A stretch of 62,658 bases of DNA from Antarcticimicrobium luteum (lineage in GTDB: Bacteria > Pseudomonadota > Alphaproteobacteria > Rhodobacterales > Rhodobacteraceae). Position 1 is the stretch's first letter. Every line of letters begins with the position of its first letter. The notes beneath the pieces were generated by a model, which saw only the letters and a list, made by a program, of their open reading frames with translations, did not search any database and was not told where the DNA came from. Location of the stretch: positions 1 through 62,658 of the forward strand of contig NZ_SMUV01000049.1 of the NCBI RefSeq assembly GCF_004358185.1. The letters are read 5' to 3'. A program made the translations under genes and the position numbers. Below are positions 24,788-35,861 of this stretch, piece after piece.

Positions 24788-25143
24788 ACAGTGGGATTCG
24801 AAAACCCCAACTGCTTACGCAGTGCTTACGCGATTTCTCCTGCGTTTAAACCCAAAAACAGGGTCGTCGGCAAGAGTTTGTCATCACGTATGTTTTTCAG
24901 TCCTCTTCGTCTTGCAGCTCCCCCGGTATCCGCCCTTTGAGGGCAGCGCCCTCTCCAGCCGGGCCAAAGGTGCCCGTGCGAGGGCGTATAGGACAAAGGC
25001 GGCGGCTTCGCAATCTCAAAAACGGGCCATTGCGGCCCGTCCGGCGTGGCGGTGTCTGTCGGGGCGATCGTCCCCGCGGCACCGGTTCCGCAGGCCCGGG
25101 CCGGGGCATTGCCGTGTCGGACAACGCCCGCCGGCCCGGCCGT
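24788..25143. other. Intergenic region between tRNA-Arg and the methyltransferase gene
   Basis: 356 bases without a supportable gene. It holds the promoter side of the leftward tRNA and, at 25018-25040, the terminator of the methyltransferase gene. GC-rich ORFs here overlap the terminator and have no ribosome sites. Confidence 0.6.
25018..25040 (-). terminator. Terminator after the O-methyltransferase-type gene
   Basis: On the minus strand ACGGGCC, five-base loop and GGCCCGT are followed by TTTT. It lies about 100 bp beyond the methyltransferase stop codon. Confidence 0.8.
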
Positions 25144-26157
25144 TCAGGCCGGGTTCACCGCGGTGGCCAGCATGGTCATCTCGGGGATCATCACCTCGAC
25201 CTCGATCCCCTCAAAACCGGCGTTCTCCAGCGCGGACCGCAGCCAGCCTTCGTCCAGCGAGCGGGCGCGCGGGGTAAAGGCAGTGTGCTGCAACTGCCAC
25301 AGCGCCGCCAGTTTCGGCCCGCTGCGATCCTCGCGCACCACGAAATCATGCAGCAGGAACCGCCCGCCGGGATTCAGGCGCTCGCGCGCGCGGGCGAGCA
25401 GCCCATCATGGGCCTCGCCCGGCACACCGGAGAACAGATAGGACATCAGGATCACATCCTGCCCGCCGGGCCAGTCGGTTTCCAGCGCGTTGCCCTCGAC
25501 AAAGGAGATGCGATCCGACAGCCCCGCCTTTTGCACATACTCCCGCCCCAGATCGGCGACATTCGGGAAATCGACGATGGTGGCGGTCAGGTCCGGAAAC
25601 GCCTCGCACAGGGAGATGGCAAAGGCGCCGGTGCCGCCGCCCACATCCAGCAGATGGCGCACGCCGGACAGGTCGATCTTGCGCGCAAGCTGCCGTGCCG
25701 GCCCGAGCGAGCCGGAATGCTGGCTGGCAGAATAGAGCCTGGCCTCTTCGGGGTCCGCGAACCATTCGGCGTAGGATGCAGTCGCCTCCTCTGGCAGCTT
25801 GTCGCGCAGGGCGTCATCGATCTGATCGAGCAGCCCGTACATCTGCTGACCAACCTGAAGCCGCAGGTAATCGCCGAAATCGTATTTGGCCCCCTTCACC
25901 AGAAAGGACTCGGCCGCCGGAGAGTTCCTGAACGCGCCGTTCTCCCCCTCGACCAGGCCCAGCCCGGCCAGCGCCGTCATCAGCGTTTCGGTCCGATTCT
26001 CGTCGAGCGGGCAATGCCTGGCCAGTTCGGCGCAGCTCATCGGGCCGTCGGCCAGATGGGTGAACACCCCTGCCCCCAGCGCGGCGAACAGCGCCTTTGA
26101 GCCCATGAACCCGAATGCAATCTCGGAAATCTGATCGGCGTCGGTGAGTACGGTCAT
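25144..26157 (-). CDS. SAM-dependent methyltransferase of the O-methyltransferase (Methyltransf_2) type
   Basis: 337 residues: an N-terminal winged-helix dimerisation part (ALGAGVFTHLADGPMSCAELA, 27-47), then a Rossmann domain with motif I LLDVGGGTGAF at 169-179, GREYVQKAGLSDRISFVEGNA, and LNPGGRFLLHDFVV. This architecture is shared by CrtF/BchU-type pigment, small-molecule and sulfur-compound (DsyB-type) methyltransferases. The substrate cannot be read from the sequence. It is separated from sufS by 109 bp and could have its own promoter; no photosynthesis genes are near. Confidence 0.85.
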   Translation of the reverse strand: MTVLTDADQISEIAFGFMGSKALFAALGAGVFTHLADGPMSCAELARHCPLDENRTETLMTALAGLGLVEGENGAFRNSPAAESFLVKGAKYDFGDYLRLQVGQQMYGLLDQIDDALRDKLPEEATASYAEWFADPEEARLYSASQHSGSLGPARQLARKIDLSGVRHLLDVGGGTGAFAISLCEAFPDLTATIVDFPNVADLGREYVQKAGLSDRISFVEGNALETDWPGGQDVILMSYLFSGVPGEAHDGLLARARERLNPGGRFLLHDFVVREDRSGPKLAALWQLQHTAFTPRARSLDEGWLRSALENAGFEGIEVEVMIPEMTMLATAVNPA

Positions 26158-26266
26158 GCGGTAATCCCCAGTTGTTGCGTCAGGGCGACCCTAGACGCAA
26201 AAACAGGAAATGACCATTAGCGACACCGCATGTCGCAATTGGAATGTGCAGGTGCCCAAGGATTGA

Positions 26267-27493
26267 TCAGGCGAACAGCTCATGCGCCAGTTCAAGCGCC
26301 TCGACCAGAACATCCACTTCGGCCCTGGTATTGTACAAACCGAACGACGCCCGGCAGGTCGCCGTCACCCCGAGGTGATCCATCAGCGGCCCGGCGCAGT
26401 GATGACCGGCACGCACAGCGACGCCCTTCTTGTCGAGGATGGTCGAGATGTCATGGGCATGGGCCGCCCCCTCCAGCGTGAAGCTGAAGATCGCCGCCTT
26501 GCCCGGCGCGTGGCCCTGCACCTGCAGCCAGTTGAGCCCTGCGAAGCGGTCCTGCGCATAGTCGCGCAGCCCGGCCTCATGGGCGGCGATGTTCTCCATG
26601 CCGAGATCCATCATATAGTCGAGCGCCACGCCCATCCCGATGATCTGCACAATGCCCGGTGTGCCGGCCTCGAACTTCATCGGCGGATCGTTATAGATCA
26701 CGGCGTCCTTGGACACCTCCTTGATCATGTCGCCGCCGCCGAGGAAGGGACGCATTTCGGCCATCCGTGCGGATTTGATATAGATCGCGCCGGAACCGGA
26801 GGGACCATAAAGCTTGTGTCCGGTGATGGCGTAGAAATCGCAGCCGATGTCGCTGACGTCCACCGGCAGGTGCACCGCGCTCTGGCTGCCGTCGACCAGC
26901 ACCGGAACCCCTTTGGCGTGGGCGCCTTGCGTGATCGCCTTCACATCGACAACGGTGCCCAGCACGTTCGACACATGGGTGACGGCCACCAGTTTCGTCT
27001 TCGGCCCGATGGCGTCGATCACCGCCTGCGGGTCGAGCGACCCGTCGGGCCCGGTATCGACCCATTTCAGCACCACCCCCTGCCTCTCGCGCAGGAAATG
27101 CCAGGGCACGATATTGGCATGATGTTCCATCACGCTCAGCACGATCTCGTCGCCCGGCTCCATCCGCGGCATCGCCCAGCCATAGGCGACCAGGTTGATC
27201 CCCTCGGTGGTGCCGGAATTGAAGACGATCTCATCCTCGCTGGGTGCCCCAAGGAACCGTGCGACGGTGCCGCGCACCGCCTCGTATTTGTCGGTGGCCA
27301 GATTCGACAGATAGTGCAGCCCGCGATGAACATTGGCATATTCGTGGCTGTAGGCCCGGCTCACCGCGTCGATCACCACCTGCGGCTTTTGCGCCGAGGC
27401 GCCGTTGTCGAGATAGGTCAGCGGCCGCCCGTTCACCTCGCGCGCGAGAATGGGAAAATCGGCCCGGATCTTGTCCACGTCATACATTGGCAA
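26267..27493 (-). CDS. sufS: SufS cysteine desulfurase
   Basis: 408 residues, a type II (SufS/CsdA) desulfurase that takes sulfur from cysteine for Fe-S assembly. The PLP lysine is Lys227 in TGHKLYGPSG, and the persulfide Cys366 lies in RAGHHCAGPL, the compact loop typical of SufS. NSGTTEGIN and DGSQSAVH are family segments. It usually needs SufE or SufU as sulfur acceptor; neither is in the window. Its start overlaps the YIP1-like stop by 14 bases, so it is the end of the suf operon. Confidence 0.95.
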   Translation of the reverse strand: MPMYDVDKIRADFPILAREVNGRPLTYLDNGASAQKPQVVIDAVSRAYSHEYANVHRGLHYLSNLATDKYEAVRGTVARFLGAPSEDEIVFNSGTTEGINLVAYGWAMPRMEPGDEIVLSVMEHHANIVPWHFLRERQGVVLKWVDTGPDGSLDPQAVIDAIGPKTKLVAVTHVSNVLGTVVDVKAITQGAHAKGVPVLVDGSQSAVHLPVDVSDIGCDFYAITGHKLYGPSGSGAIYIKSARMAEMRPFLGGGDMIKEVSKDAVIYNDPPMKFEAGTPGIVQIIGMGVALDYMMDLGMENIAAHEAGLRDYAQDRFAGLNWLQVQGHAPGKAAIFSFTLEGAAHAHDISTILDKKGVAVRAGHHCAGPLMDHLGVTATCRASFGLYNTRAEVDVLVEALELAHELFA

Positions 27494-28070
27494 CGCCCCC
27501 GAAAAATACGCCGCCGAACAGCGCGAGCAGAACAGACAGCGCCACCGCCATCATCAGAATCGACAGGATCAGCGCCCCGCCCGCCCTTGGCAGCGAGTTC
27601 AGGCGATGGGCCTGGTCGATGAAGTGCAGCGTGATAAAGAGCCCCAGAACGGTGGCCACCAGAACCAGAAGCATCGCCAGCAGCGGAATGGTCAGCGACA
27701 GCAGCAGCGCGGCGGCCTGCACCAGAACGCGCAGGAGCTGCATCCACAAAACGGTGACCAGAACATCCTCCAGCCGGCCGGTGCCGCCCAGAATGCGACC
27801 GGCCCAATGGATCATCAGCACGGTCAGCACCAGCCCGCCGCTCACCATCCCCAGATAGACAAAGGGCGTCTGGAACATCGGCGGAAAGCCCGCCGGGCCG
27901 GGCATCAGCATCCCCGACAGGCTGAACAGCAGCGTATTGGCCACTGCCGCCAGCGCCAGCCCGGTCCACAACACCTCACGCGGGAGGTGCAGCGCGATCA
28001 GGCGCCGCGCCACTTCCGCCGGATCCCTGACCGACATCACGATCATCTCGGCCCAGAGCGACCTGTTCAT
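27480..28070 (-). CDS. YIP1-like membrane protein
   Basis: 196 residues with about five hydrophobic helices (from LWTGLALAAVANTLLFSLSG onward to ILMMAVALSVLLALFGG), the pattern of Yip1-domain proteins. Its start overlaps the preceding gene as ATGA and its end overlaps sufS, so it is co-transcribed with the Fe-S genes. Function unknown; a membrane scaffold or transport helper is possible. Confidence 0.75.
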   Translation of the reverse strand: MNRSLWAEMIVMSVRDPAEVARRLIALHLPREVLWTGLALAAVANTLLFSLSGMLMPGPAGFPPMFQTPFVYLGMVSGGLVLTVLMIHWAGRILGGTGRLEDVLVTVLWMQLLRVLVQAAALLLSLTIPLLAMLLVLVATVLGLFITLHFIDQAHRLNSLPRAGGALILSILMMAVALSVLLALFGGVFFGGVANV

Positions 28071-28552
28071 ACCGGTGTCCTTTCCGCCTGCCGCAGCCCT
28101 GCACCCCAGAACCACAAAAACACCACCAGCCACAAGAGCCCGACACCGTCCTGCGCCGGGCCGGGGCCGACCAGACCGGACACCAGCCCGTGCAGCAACA
28201 GCAGCGGCGTCGAGGCCAGCAGCGCCCAGAACAGCGCCAGCCGCGCCCCGTACCAGCCGCCCTGCCCGCCCAGCAGCCGCGCCGCCAGATGCGACAGCGC
28301 AGCGATGCAATACAGCAGCAGCGGCGCGATGATCACCCAGGCCAGCAGGCTGGCGCCCAGAAGCATGTTCAGCTCCTGCCCGGTCAGATGCGCCTCACGC
28401 GAAATCCGCGGCAATTGGCCGATAAAGACCAGCACGCAGCCGGCCATCAGCAGCGCCAGCGCGCGATCCTCGCGCTGGCCCATGCCCAGCAGCCGCCGCA
28501 GCACCCGGCCCGGCCCGCGATAGGTGGCCGCGATGTCGCTGGTGACCGCCAT
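28067..28552 (-). CDS. YIP1-like membrane protein
   Basis: 161 residues with about four transmembrane helices (ALALLMAGCVLVFIGQLP, LNMLLGASLLAWVIIAPLLL, ALFWALLASTPLLLLHGL, VGLLWLVVFLWFWGAG). It is one base from the sufD stop and overlaps the next YIP1-like gene as ATGA. Two adjacent Yip1-like membrane genes inside a suf operon suggest a paired complex. Function unknown. Confidence 0.72.
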   Translation of the reverse strand: MAVTSDIAATYRGPGRVLRRLLGMGQREDRALALLMAGCVLVFIGQLPRISREAHLTGQELNMLLGASLLAWVIIAPLLLYCIAALSHLAARLLGGQGGWYGARLALFWALLASTPLLLLHGLVSGLVGPGPAQDGVGLLWLVVFLWFWGAGLRQAERTPV

Positions 28553-28553
28553 G

Positions 28554-29833
28554 TCAGCGCCGCCGCGACAGCCAGCCGGTCAGCCGCGCCAGCAGATCCT
28601 CAGAAAGCGTCTTGTCCTCGATCTCGTCCAGCGCCTCGGCCAGGAAGGCCAGCGTCAGCAGATCGGTCGCCTCCTGCTCGGGCACCCCGCGCGAGCGCAG
28701 GTAAAACAGCCCATCCTCGTCGATCGCGCCGCTGGTCGAGCCGTGCGAACAGGCCACGTCATCGGCATAGATCTCCAGCTCGGGCTTGGCGAGGAACTGA
28801 CTGTCCCCGTCCAGCAAGAGCGCCTGGCTGATCTGATAGCCGTCGGTTTTCTGTGCGCCGGGCTTGACCAGAATCTTGCCCTGAAAAACGCCGACGGCGC
28901 CGTTGCGCAACACCTTCTTGAACACCTGACGGCTTTCGCAATTCAGCGCGCCATGGGTGATGAAGACGGTATCGTCATGGTGGAAATCGCCATCGCCGAC
29001 GCAGGCGCCGGCCACATGGGCCACCGCATCGTCGCCGGTCAGTTCCACCACCTGCTCGTTGCGGGTCATTACCCCGTTCACGGTGAGGGTGAAGGATTTA
29101 TAGACCGACTCGGTCCCCAGACGGGTGAACATATGGGTGGCGGCGCGGCGCTGATGATCGCGTCCCTGGGCGCGCACATGGTGCAGCGTGCCGCCGTCGG
29201 CGATGTCGATCTCGGTCACCTTGTTGAACCGTGCCGCCGCCGGGCCGTTCTCGAGGATCGTCGCCTCGGCGCCCGGCTCGACCCGGATCACGTGATGCAG
29301 CAGCGCGTCGGAGGTTTCCGATTTATGGATATAGATCAGGCTGATCGGTCGGGCGGGCTTGCCGGTGACACGAATCGCAAGCCCGTCGCCGGCATAGGCG
29401 GTATTCAGCGCCGCCAGCGGGCGCGGCACCGGGGTTTGCCCCCGCGCCTCGAGCACGCCATAGATGTCGCGGGCCCAATGGATGTCCCGGCCGCAGATGT
29501 CGGCGATGCGATCGATTTCAACCCCCTCGAGGCGCAGGTCGTCCGAGGCCGCCGGGTCGAAAACGCCATCGACGAAGACGATCCTGAGACGGTCGATCGC
29601 GTCAAAGACCGGCCCCTCGTCATTGGCAAAGACCGGGGCCGGGATCGCCCCGGGCTGGATCAGCGTGTCGGGACGGGTGAATTTCCAGTACTCGTCACGC
29701 CGCTGCGGCAGGCCCATGGCGCGCAGCCGCGCCAGCGCCTCGGTCCGCGCCGGGGCCAGGCAACCGCCCTCGGGCAGGGTCAGCCCGGCCAACCGCGCCT
29801 CGGTCGCGTCCAGTTTCGGTTCCGCCAGTGCCA

Positions 29834-29834
<1 letters not shown>
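28554..29834 (-). CDS. sufD: SufD Fe-S scaffold subunit
   Basis: 426 residues starting MALAEPKLDATEARLAGLTL. The N-terminal helical part includes RRDEYWKFTRPD, and the beta-helix core includes the C-terminal SufB/D signature CSHGSTSGAIDEDGLFYLRSRGV. SufD pairs with SufB and SufC to build Fe-S clusters. Its start overlaps the sufC stop by one base (TGATG); the frame is open further upstream but crosses sufC. Confidence 0.95.
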
Positions 29835-30589
<755 letters not shown>

Positions 30590-30702
30590 CTCTTACCTCT
30601 TTCTCGTCTCTGTCTCCGGGCCCCTGGCCGCGGGAAATTTCATCTGTTTCGCCCATCCGGCGCAGGGGTCCGCCCCGACCGCCGGAGGGCCGTGTCCTTG
30701 TC

Positions 30703-31014
30703 TCACTCCAACCGCACGGCGGTGCCCGAGGCGCTGACCATCAGCATGTTATTGATCACCTCGTAATCCAGATCGACGCCGACCACCGCGTTGCCGCCAA
30801 GCGCCACGGCGTTCTCTTCCATCTCGGCCAGAGCGGTGGCGCGGGCGCGGCCCAGCTCCTGCTCATAGGCGCCGGAGCGGCCGCCGAGGATGTCGGTGAT
30901 GCCGGCAAAGAGATCACGGATCACGTTCGCCCCCAGAATGGCCTCACCGACGACGATGCCCTTGTAGTCCGAAATGCTGCGGCCCTCGACCGAGGGGGTG
31001 GTGGTGACGATCAT
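30703..31014 (-). CDS. YbjQ/UPF0145 family protein
   Basis: 103 residues ([20 protein letters not shown]; ending [11 protein letters not shown]), matching the YbjQ/UPF0145 pattern with [22 protein letters not shown] and [22 protein letters not shown]. These proteins form pentamers and are sometimes called heavy-metal-binding, but their role is not established. It lies inside the suf operon between the FkbM gene and sufC. Confidence 0.9.
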   Translation of the reverse strand: MIVTTTPSVEGRSISDYKGIVVGEAILGANVIRDLFAGITDILGGRSGAYEQELGRARATALAEMEENAVALGGNAVVGVDLDYEVINNMLMVSASGTAVRLE

Positions 31015-31050
31015 GACGGATCACTCCCGATTACAAACGAAAACAAATCC

Positions 31051-31968
31051 TTACCCCGGATTTCTCATCCATCCCGGCAGGGTATCGATAAACCCTTCGG
31101 CCACATCCGGGCCGATCGCGCCCCGATCCGACAACCGGTCAAGGCAATGCACCGTCAGATCGAAACTGGAAAACACCCCGGCCGCGGCGATGGCCATTTG
31201 CTTGAGCTGCGCGTCGCTCCAGTCCTGCGGCACCTCGAGGTTGCGGATATAGACCGCATCGCCGTCGATGAGCTGGCCGCGCACCGCCTTGCCCTTGAGC
31301 CGCGCGGCCTGCGAATTGGCGATCATCGTCGGCTTGGTGAACAGCATCTTGTGCAGAACAAAGCCCTGATCGTGCAGTTCGACGTCGAGCTTGCCCCAGA
31401 GCGGTTCGCCCTCGTACATCCGGTAGAAGCGGACCTCGGGGATCACGCAGACCGCCTGGGACAGTTTTTCCCGCGCGGTGCGGATCACGTCCAGCTCGCC
31501 GCCCTGGATGTCGATCTTCAGCAGGTCGGGCGGCGGCAGATCGTCCAGATCGTCAAGCGACACGAGATCGATCTCGGCGGTGGCGACCTCCTCCCGGTGC
31601 CAGCCGGGATGGCCGAGAAAGGCCACCGATTCCTTGCGCACCGGATAGAGCGAGCCGAGCCCGTTCTGCGGGTGGTTGTAGAAGGTGCCCTTGCCCGGCG
31701 CGCCCACCGCCTTGTTGATGTAATGGGCGCCCGGACGCGGATTGGCCTGCAGCTCGGCAAAGGCGTTTTCCTCGGGCTCGAACCCCCAGACCTCGCAGCC
31801 GCCCATCTCGAGCAGCGTGTCGTAATCGGGCGTATTGATCGGGTTGGCGCCCACATCGACGATCCGCAAGGGGCGCTCGGGCGCAAGGGCCGCGCGCAAA
31901 TAGTCGACCCGCTGGCGCAGCAGGCGCCGCGCCCGTGGGGCGGACTCGGGCGCGCCGTCGGCAGTCAT
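31051..31968 (-). CDS. FkbM-family methyltransferase
   Basis: 305 residues. [23 protein letters not shown] is the SAM-binding motif I region; [12 protein letters not shown] follows, and [20 protein letters not shown] is the FkbM hallmark. Family members O-methylate sugars or small molecules; the target here is unknown. Its start overlaps the sufB stop as ATGA, so it is translated with sufB, an unusual cargo for an Fe-S operon. A link to cluster assembly is not shown by the sequence. Confidence 0.88.
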   Translation of the reverse strand: MTADGAPESAPRARRLLRQRVDYLRAALAPERPLRIVDVGANPINTPDYDTLLEMGGCEVWGFEPEENAFAELQANPRPGAHYINKAVGAPGKGTFYNHPQNGLGSLYPVRKESVAFLGHPGWHREEVATAEIDLVSLDDLDDLPPPDLLKIDIQGGELDVIRTAREKLSQAVCVIPEVRFYRMYEGEPLWGKLDVELHDQGFVLHKMLFTKPTMIANSQAARLKGKAVRGQLIDGDAVYIRNLEVPQDWSDAQLKQMAIAAAGVFSSFDLTVHCLDRLSDRGAIGPDVAEGFIDTLPGWMRNPG

Positions 31969-33488
31969 CCCACCGACCCTTCGAGCGAGATCGCCACCAG
32001 TTGCTGGGCCTCCATGGCGAACTCCATCGGCAGCGCCTGCAGCACCTCCTTGCAGAACCCGTTGACGACAAGGGCCACCGATTCCTCTTCGTCCATCCCG
32101 CGCGAGCGGCAGTAGAACAGCTGGTCGTCGTCCACCTTGGAGGTGGTCGCCTCATGCTCCACGCGGGAGGAGTTGTTCTTGACCTCGATATAGGGAACCG
32201 TATGCGCCCCGCATTTGCCGCCGATGAGCAGGCTGTCGCACTGGGTGTAGTTGCGGCTGTTCTTCGCCTTCGGGTGCATCGAGACCAGCCCGCGATAGGT
32301 GTTCTGCGCATGGCCGGCGCTGATCCCCTTGGACACGATGCGCGAGCGGGTATTCTTGCCCAGGTGCACCATCTTGGTGCCGGTATCGGCCTGCTGGTAA
32401 TTGTTGGCGATGGCGATCGAATAGAACTCGCCCTGGCTGTCGTCGCCGCGCAGGATGCAGGAGGGATACTTCCAGGTGACCGCCGAGCCGGTCTCGACCT
32501 GGGTCCACATAACCTTGGCGCGGTCGCCGCGGCAATCGGCCCGCTTGGTGACGAAATTGTAGATGCCGCCCTTGCCGTTCTCGTCGCCGGGATACCAGTT
32601 CTGGACGGTGGAATATTTCACCTCGGCGTCTTCCTCGATGATGATCTCGACCACCGCGGCGTGCAGCTGCGACTTGTCGCGCTGCGGCGCGGTGCAGCCT
32701 TCGAGGTAGGAGACGTAAGAGCCCTTGTCGGCGATGATCAGCGTGCGCTCGAACTGGCCGGTGTTCTCGGCGTTGATGCGGAAATAGGTCGACAGCTCCA
32801 TCGGGCAGCGCACGCCCGGCGGCACATAGACGAAGGAGCCGTCGGAAAAGACCGCCGAATTCAGCGTCGCATAGAAATTGTCGCTGACCGGCACCACGGA
32901 GCCGAGATATTTCCGCACCAGTTCCGGATGCTCGCGGATCGCCTCGGAGATCGAGCAGAAGATGACGCCGGCCTTTCTCAGCTCGGCCTGAAAGGTGGTG
33001 CCGACCGAGACGGAATCGAACACCGCATCGACGGCCACCTTGCGGCCCTCGGCCGGCATGTTCTCGGCACCCTCGACGCCGGCGAGGATCATCTGCTCCT
33101 TCAGCGGGATGCCCAGTTTCTCATAGGTCGCCAGCAGCTTGGGATCGACATCCTCCAGCGACTTGGGCTTTTCTTCCATGCTTTTCGGGCGGGCATAGTA
33201 ATACTGATCCTGAAAGTCGATCTCGGGATAGTCGACCATCGCCCAGTCGGGCTCTTTCATCTGCAGCCAGCGGGCATAGGCCTGCAGACGCCAGTCGGTC
33301 ATCCATTCAGGTTCGTCGTTCTTGGACGAAATCAGGCGCACGATGTCCTCGGTCAGCCCCTTGGGGGCATAGTCCATCTCGATATCGGTTTCCCAGCCGT
33401 ATTTGTAGGCGCCGCCGACCTCGCGCACCGCATCGACGGTGTCCTGGTCGACACCTTCCTTTACCTGGGTCTGGTCCATCGCGGCCAT
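31965..33488 (-). CDS. sufB: SufB Fe-S scaffold subunit
   Basis: 507 residues. Signature segments include [60 protein letters not shown] and the C-terminal [20 protein letters not shown]. It is the main scaffold on which clusters are assembled with SufC and SufD. I choose 33488, with AGGAG eight bases upstream; the frame is open to 33548. Its length is normal for alphaproteobacterial SufB. Confidence 0.96.
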   Translation of the reverse strand: MAAMDQTQVKEGVDQDTVDAVREVGGAYKYGWETDIEMDYAPKGLTEDIVRLISSKNDEPEWMTDWRLQAYARWLQMKEPDWAMVDYPEIDFQDQYYYARPKSMEEKPKSLEDVDPKLLATYEKLGIPLKEQMILAGVEGAENMPAEGRKVAVDAVFDSVSVGTTFQAELRKAGVIFCSISEAIREHPELVRKYLGSVVPVSDNFYATLNSAVFSDGSFVYVPPGVRCPMELSTYFRINAENTGQFERTLIIADKGSYVSYLEGCTAPQRDKSQLHAAVVEIIIEEDAEVKYSTVQNWYPGDENGKGGIYNFVTKRADCRGDRAKVMWTQVETGSAVTWKYPSCILRGDDSQGEFYSIAIANNYQQADTGTKMVHLGKNTRSRIVSKGISAGHAQNTYRGLVSMHPKAKNSRNYTQCDSLLIGGKCGAHTVPYIEVKNNSSRVEHEATTSKVDDDQLFYCRSRGMDEEESVALVVNGFCKEVLQALPMEFAMEAQQLVAISLEGSVG

Positions 33489-33505
33489 CTGCATCACTCC
33501 TGAAC

Positions 33506-34567
33506 TCACGCCGCGCGGGCGCGATGTTTCTTTTCCTTCGCACACCACGCTTCGGCAAAGCGCAGCACATTCTCTTCGGTCACGTTCGGTCCCAGCGACA
33601 CGCGGATCGCGCTGGCGGCCGTGACCTCGTCATATCCCATCGCCGTCAGCACTCGGCTGGCGCGAACCTTGCCGCTGGAGCAGGCGCTGCCCGCGCTGAT
33701 CGCAAAGCCGGCAAGATCCATCTGCATCACCTGGGTTTCGCCCTTCCAGCCCGGAGTCACCAGGCAAGAGGTATTGGGCAGACGCGGCGCATCATTTCCG
33801 ACAAAAATAGTCTGTTTGACGGCAGCCGCAATAGATGTTTCTAGAATATTTCTAACCTCTTCGACACGCGCCCACACCCCGTCCGCAAGGTCGCGCGCGG
33901 CGGCCTCCGCGGCGGCGCCAAAGCCGGCGATGCCGATCACGTTCTCGGTGCCCGCGCGGCGCCCCATTTCCTGTCCGCCGCCGCGAATCCGGGCCGCGAT
34001 GTCGGTGCCGCGCCGGACCACCAGCGCGCCGACCCCCTTGGGTCCGCCCAGTTTATGCGCCGAGATCAGAGCCATCTGCGCGCCGCACCAGTTGAAGGCG
34101 ACCGGCAGCTTGCCAAAGGCCTGGGTGGCGTCGGTCACCGCCAGCCCCTCGGGCAACGCCTGCAGCACGCCGGTCTCGGAATTGGCCATCTGCAGCACGC
34201 TGCGGGCGGGATCGGTCACCGCCACCCTGCCCTGCGCATCCACGGCCAGATCCTCTTCGACCCAGGCGCGCACGGCGTCATGCTCCACCCCGGCGCCATG
34301 CAGGCCCCGACCGGCGCAGGCCAGCGCCGCCGCCTCGGTCGCGCTGGAGGTAAAGATCACATCCGCCCCCTCGGCGCCAAAGGTCGCCGCCACCTGCGCT
34401 CGCGCCTTTTCCACCAGCGCCTTGGCCGCCCGCCCCTCCGCGTGGACGCTGGAGGGGTTGCCGACAACATCCATCGCCGCGATCATCGCCGCGCGCGCCT
34501 CGGGGCGCAGCGGGGCGGTGGCGTTATGGTCGAGATAGAGGCGCGGTCCTGCGGGCACCGGGATCAC
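33506..34567 (-). CDS. Cysteine desulfurase, IscS/NifS type
   Basis: 353 residues. PLP Lys172 lies in [15 protein letters not shown] and the active Cys296 in [16 protein letters not shown], the type I loop. A second desulfurase besides SufS in one operon is a feature of many Rhodobacteraceae. It is about 50 residues shorter than E. coli IscS. The GTG start at 34567 overlaps the iscR stop as GTGA; the open frame continues upstream only across iscR and the promoter. Confidence 0.92.
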   Translation of the reverse strand: MIPVPAGPRLYLDHNATAPLRPEARAAMIAAMDVVGNPSSVHAEGRAAKALVEKARAQVAATFGAEGADVIFTSSATEAAALACAGRGLHGAGVEHDAVRAWVEEDLAVDAQGRVAVTDPARSVLQMANSETGVLQALPEGLAVTDATQAFGKLPVAFNWCGAQMALISAHKLGGPKGVGALVVRRGTDIAARIRGGGQEMGRRAGTENVIGIAGFGAAAEAAARDLADGVWARVEEVRNILETSIAAAVKQTIFVGNDAPRLPNTSCLVTPGWKGETQVMQMDLAGFAISAGSACSSGKVRASRVLTAMGYDEVTAASAIRVSLGPNVTEENVLRFAEAWCAKEKKHRARAA

Positions 34568-35025
34568 TCCGCGTCGACGACGGAAAACAGCGAGGGCACC
34601 GCCGGGCACGGCGCCAGCTCGTTCTGGACCACATCCGACAGCCGGGTCTGGTGCAGGAACACATAGACATGCGCGCTCAGCCCCTCCCACAGGCGGTTGG
34701 TCAGCGATTGCGCCCTGCTGCCCGACGATCCGCCCGAGGCGCCGGCGCCCTTGTGCATGGCGTCCACCGTCTCGTCCACCGCGGCGAGGATGTCGGAGAC
34801 GCGGATCTCCGAGGCCGGACGTGCCAGCCGGTAGCCGCCGCCGGGCCCGCGCACCGAGGTCACCAGTTCGGCGCGGCGCAGCTTGACAAAGAGCTGCTCC
34901 AGATAGGGCAGCGAAATCTTCTGCCGCTGGGAAATCTCGCCCAACGTCACCAGCATCCCCTCGGACTGGAGCGCGATGTCGGTCAGTGCGACCATCGCGT
35001 ATCGTCCCTTTGTCGACAGCTTCAT
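34564..35025 (-). CDS. iscR: IscR-type Rrf2 regulator with a single cysteine
   Basis: 153 residues beginning MKLSTKGRYAMVALTDIALQ, the Rrf2 wing-helix start, with VTSVRGPGGGYRLARP as the wing. E. coli IscR ligates its 2Fe-2S cluster with three cysteines; here the only cysteine is Cys140 in APCPAVP, as described for Rhodobacter sphaeroides IscR, which uses an atypical ligation. It heads the suf operon and probably represses it at the palindrome listed next. Confidence 0.93.
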   Translation of the reverse strand: MKLSTKGRYAMVALTDIALQSEGMLVTLGEISQRQKISLPYLEQLFVKLRRAELVTSVRGPGGGYRLARPASEIRVSDILAAVDETVDAMHKGAGASGGSSGSRAQSLTNRLWEGLSAHVYVFLHQTRLSDVVQNELAPCPAVPSLFSVVDAE

Positions 35026-35125
35026 TTTTCAGCTCTCCCGGCAGGCTTTTGAGCGAGATTCTTGACGTAGCGCCCATCAATGCGTATCTCCGCTTGACAC
35101 CGGACGTGCCAAGCCAGGCGCTCAA

Positions 35126-35162
35126 TTAGAAACGTTCTAAGGTGCCTTAGTGATTTCGTCAA
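35126..35162 (-). promoter_or_regulatory. Promoter of the iscR-suf operon with overlapping IscR-type operator
   Basis: On the minus strand a -35 TTGACG (35157-35162), 17-bp spacer and -10 TAGAAC (35134-35139). A perfect palindrome TTAGAA-ACG-TTCTAA covers 35126-35140, overlapping the -10. A second dyad CTAAGG-TG-CCTTAG covers 35137-35150 in the spacer. The first resembles the iron-responsive box of Rhodobacterales bound by IscR; binding would block RNA polymerase. Confidence 0.8.
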
Positions 35163-35207
35163 GAATATCCACGGCACCCTCCGACCAATAATAGGACCCG
35201 CACCCAT

Positions 35208-35861
35208 ATGCCCGAGGTGATTTTCGCCGGACCAGAAGGCCGTCTTGAAGGCCGTTATCACCCGCAAAAGGAAAAAGACGCGCCAATTGCCATCGTTCTT
35301 CATCCGCACCCGCAATTCGGCGGCACGATGAACAACAAGGTGGTCTATAACCTGCACTATGCGTTCTACAACATGGGTTTCACCGTGCTGCGGTTCAATT
35401 TCCGTGGGGTCGGGCGCAGTCAGGGCGAGTACGACCAGGGCGTGGGCGAACTGTCCGACGCGGCCTCGGCGCTCGATTACCTTCAGTCGATGAACAACAA
35501 TTCCAAGCATTGCTGGGTCGCCGGCTTTTCCTTTGGCGCCTGGATCGGCATGCAACTGCTGATGCGGCGGCCCGAGATCACCGGCTTCATCAGCGTGTCG
35601 CCGCCCGCGAACATGTACGATTTCTCGTTCCTGGCGCCCTGCCCCTCGTCGGGGCTGATCATCAACGGCACCTCCGACCGGGTCGCGCCGCCGGCCGATA
35701 CCTCGGCGCTGGTGAACAAGCTGCATGAGCAGAAGGGGATCACGATCACCCACGAAGAGGTCGAGGGCGCCGATCACTTCTTCCAGGGGCCGCATATGGA
35801 CACGCTGATCGACACCACGACCGATTACGTGAAGCGGCGGCTGACGGAAAGCACCCGCTGA
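35208..35861 (+). CDS. Alpha/beta hydrolase
   Basis: 217 residues. Nucleophile Ser108 lies in GFSFGAW, acid Asp in NGTSDRVAPP and base His in GADHFFQG, a complete triad. HPHPQFGGTMNNKVV is typical of a widespread small-hydrolase family in Proteobacteria with unknown substrate. Transcribed away from the suf operon; its stop overlaps the next ATG by one base (TGATG). Confidence 0.9.
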   Translation: MPEVIFAGPEGRLEGRYHPQKEKDAPIAIVLHPHPQFGGTMNNKVVYNLHYAFYNMGFTVLRFNFRGVGRSQGEYDQGVGELSDAASALDYLQSMNNNSKHCWVAGFSFGAWIGMQLLMRRPEITGFISVSPPANMYDFSFLAPCPSSGLIINGTSDRVAPPADTSALVNKLHEQKGITITHEEVEGADHFFQGPHMDTLIDTTTDYVKRRLTESTR

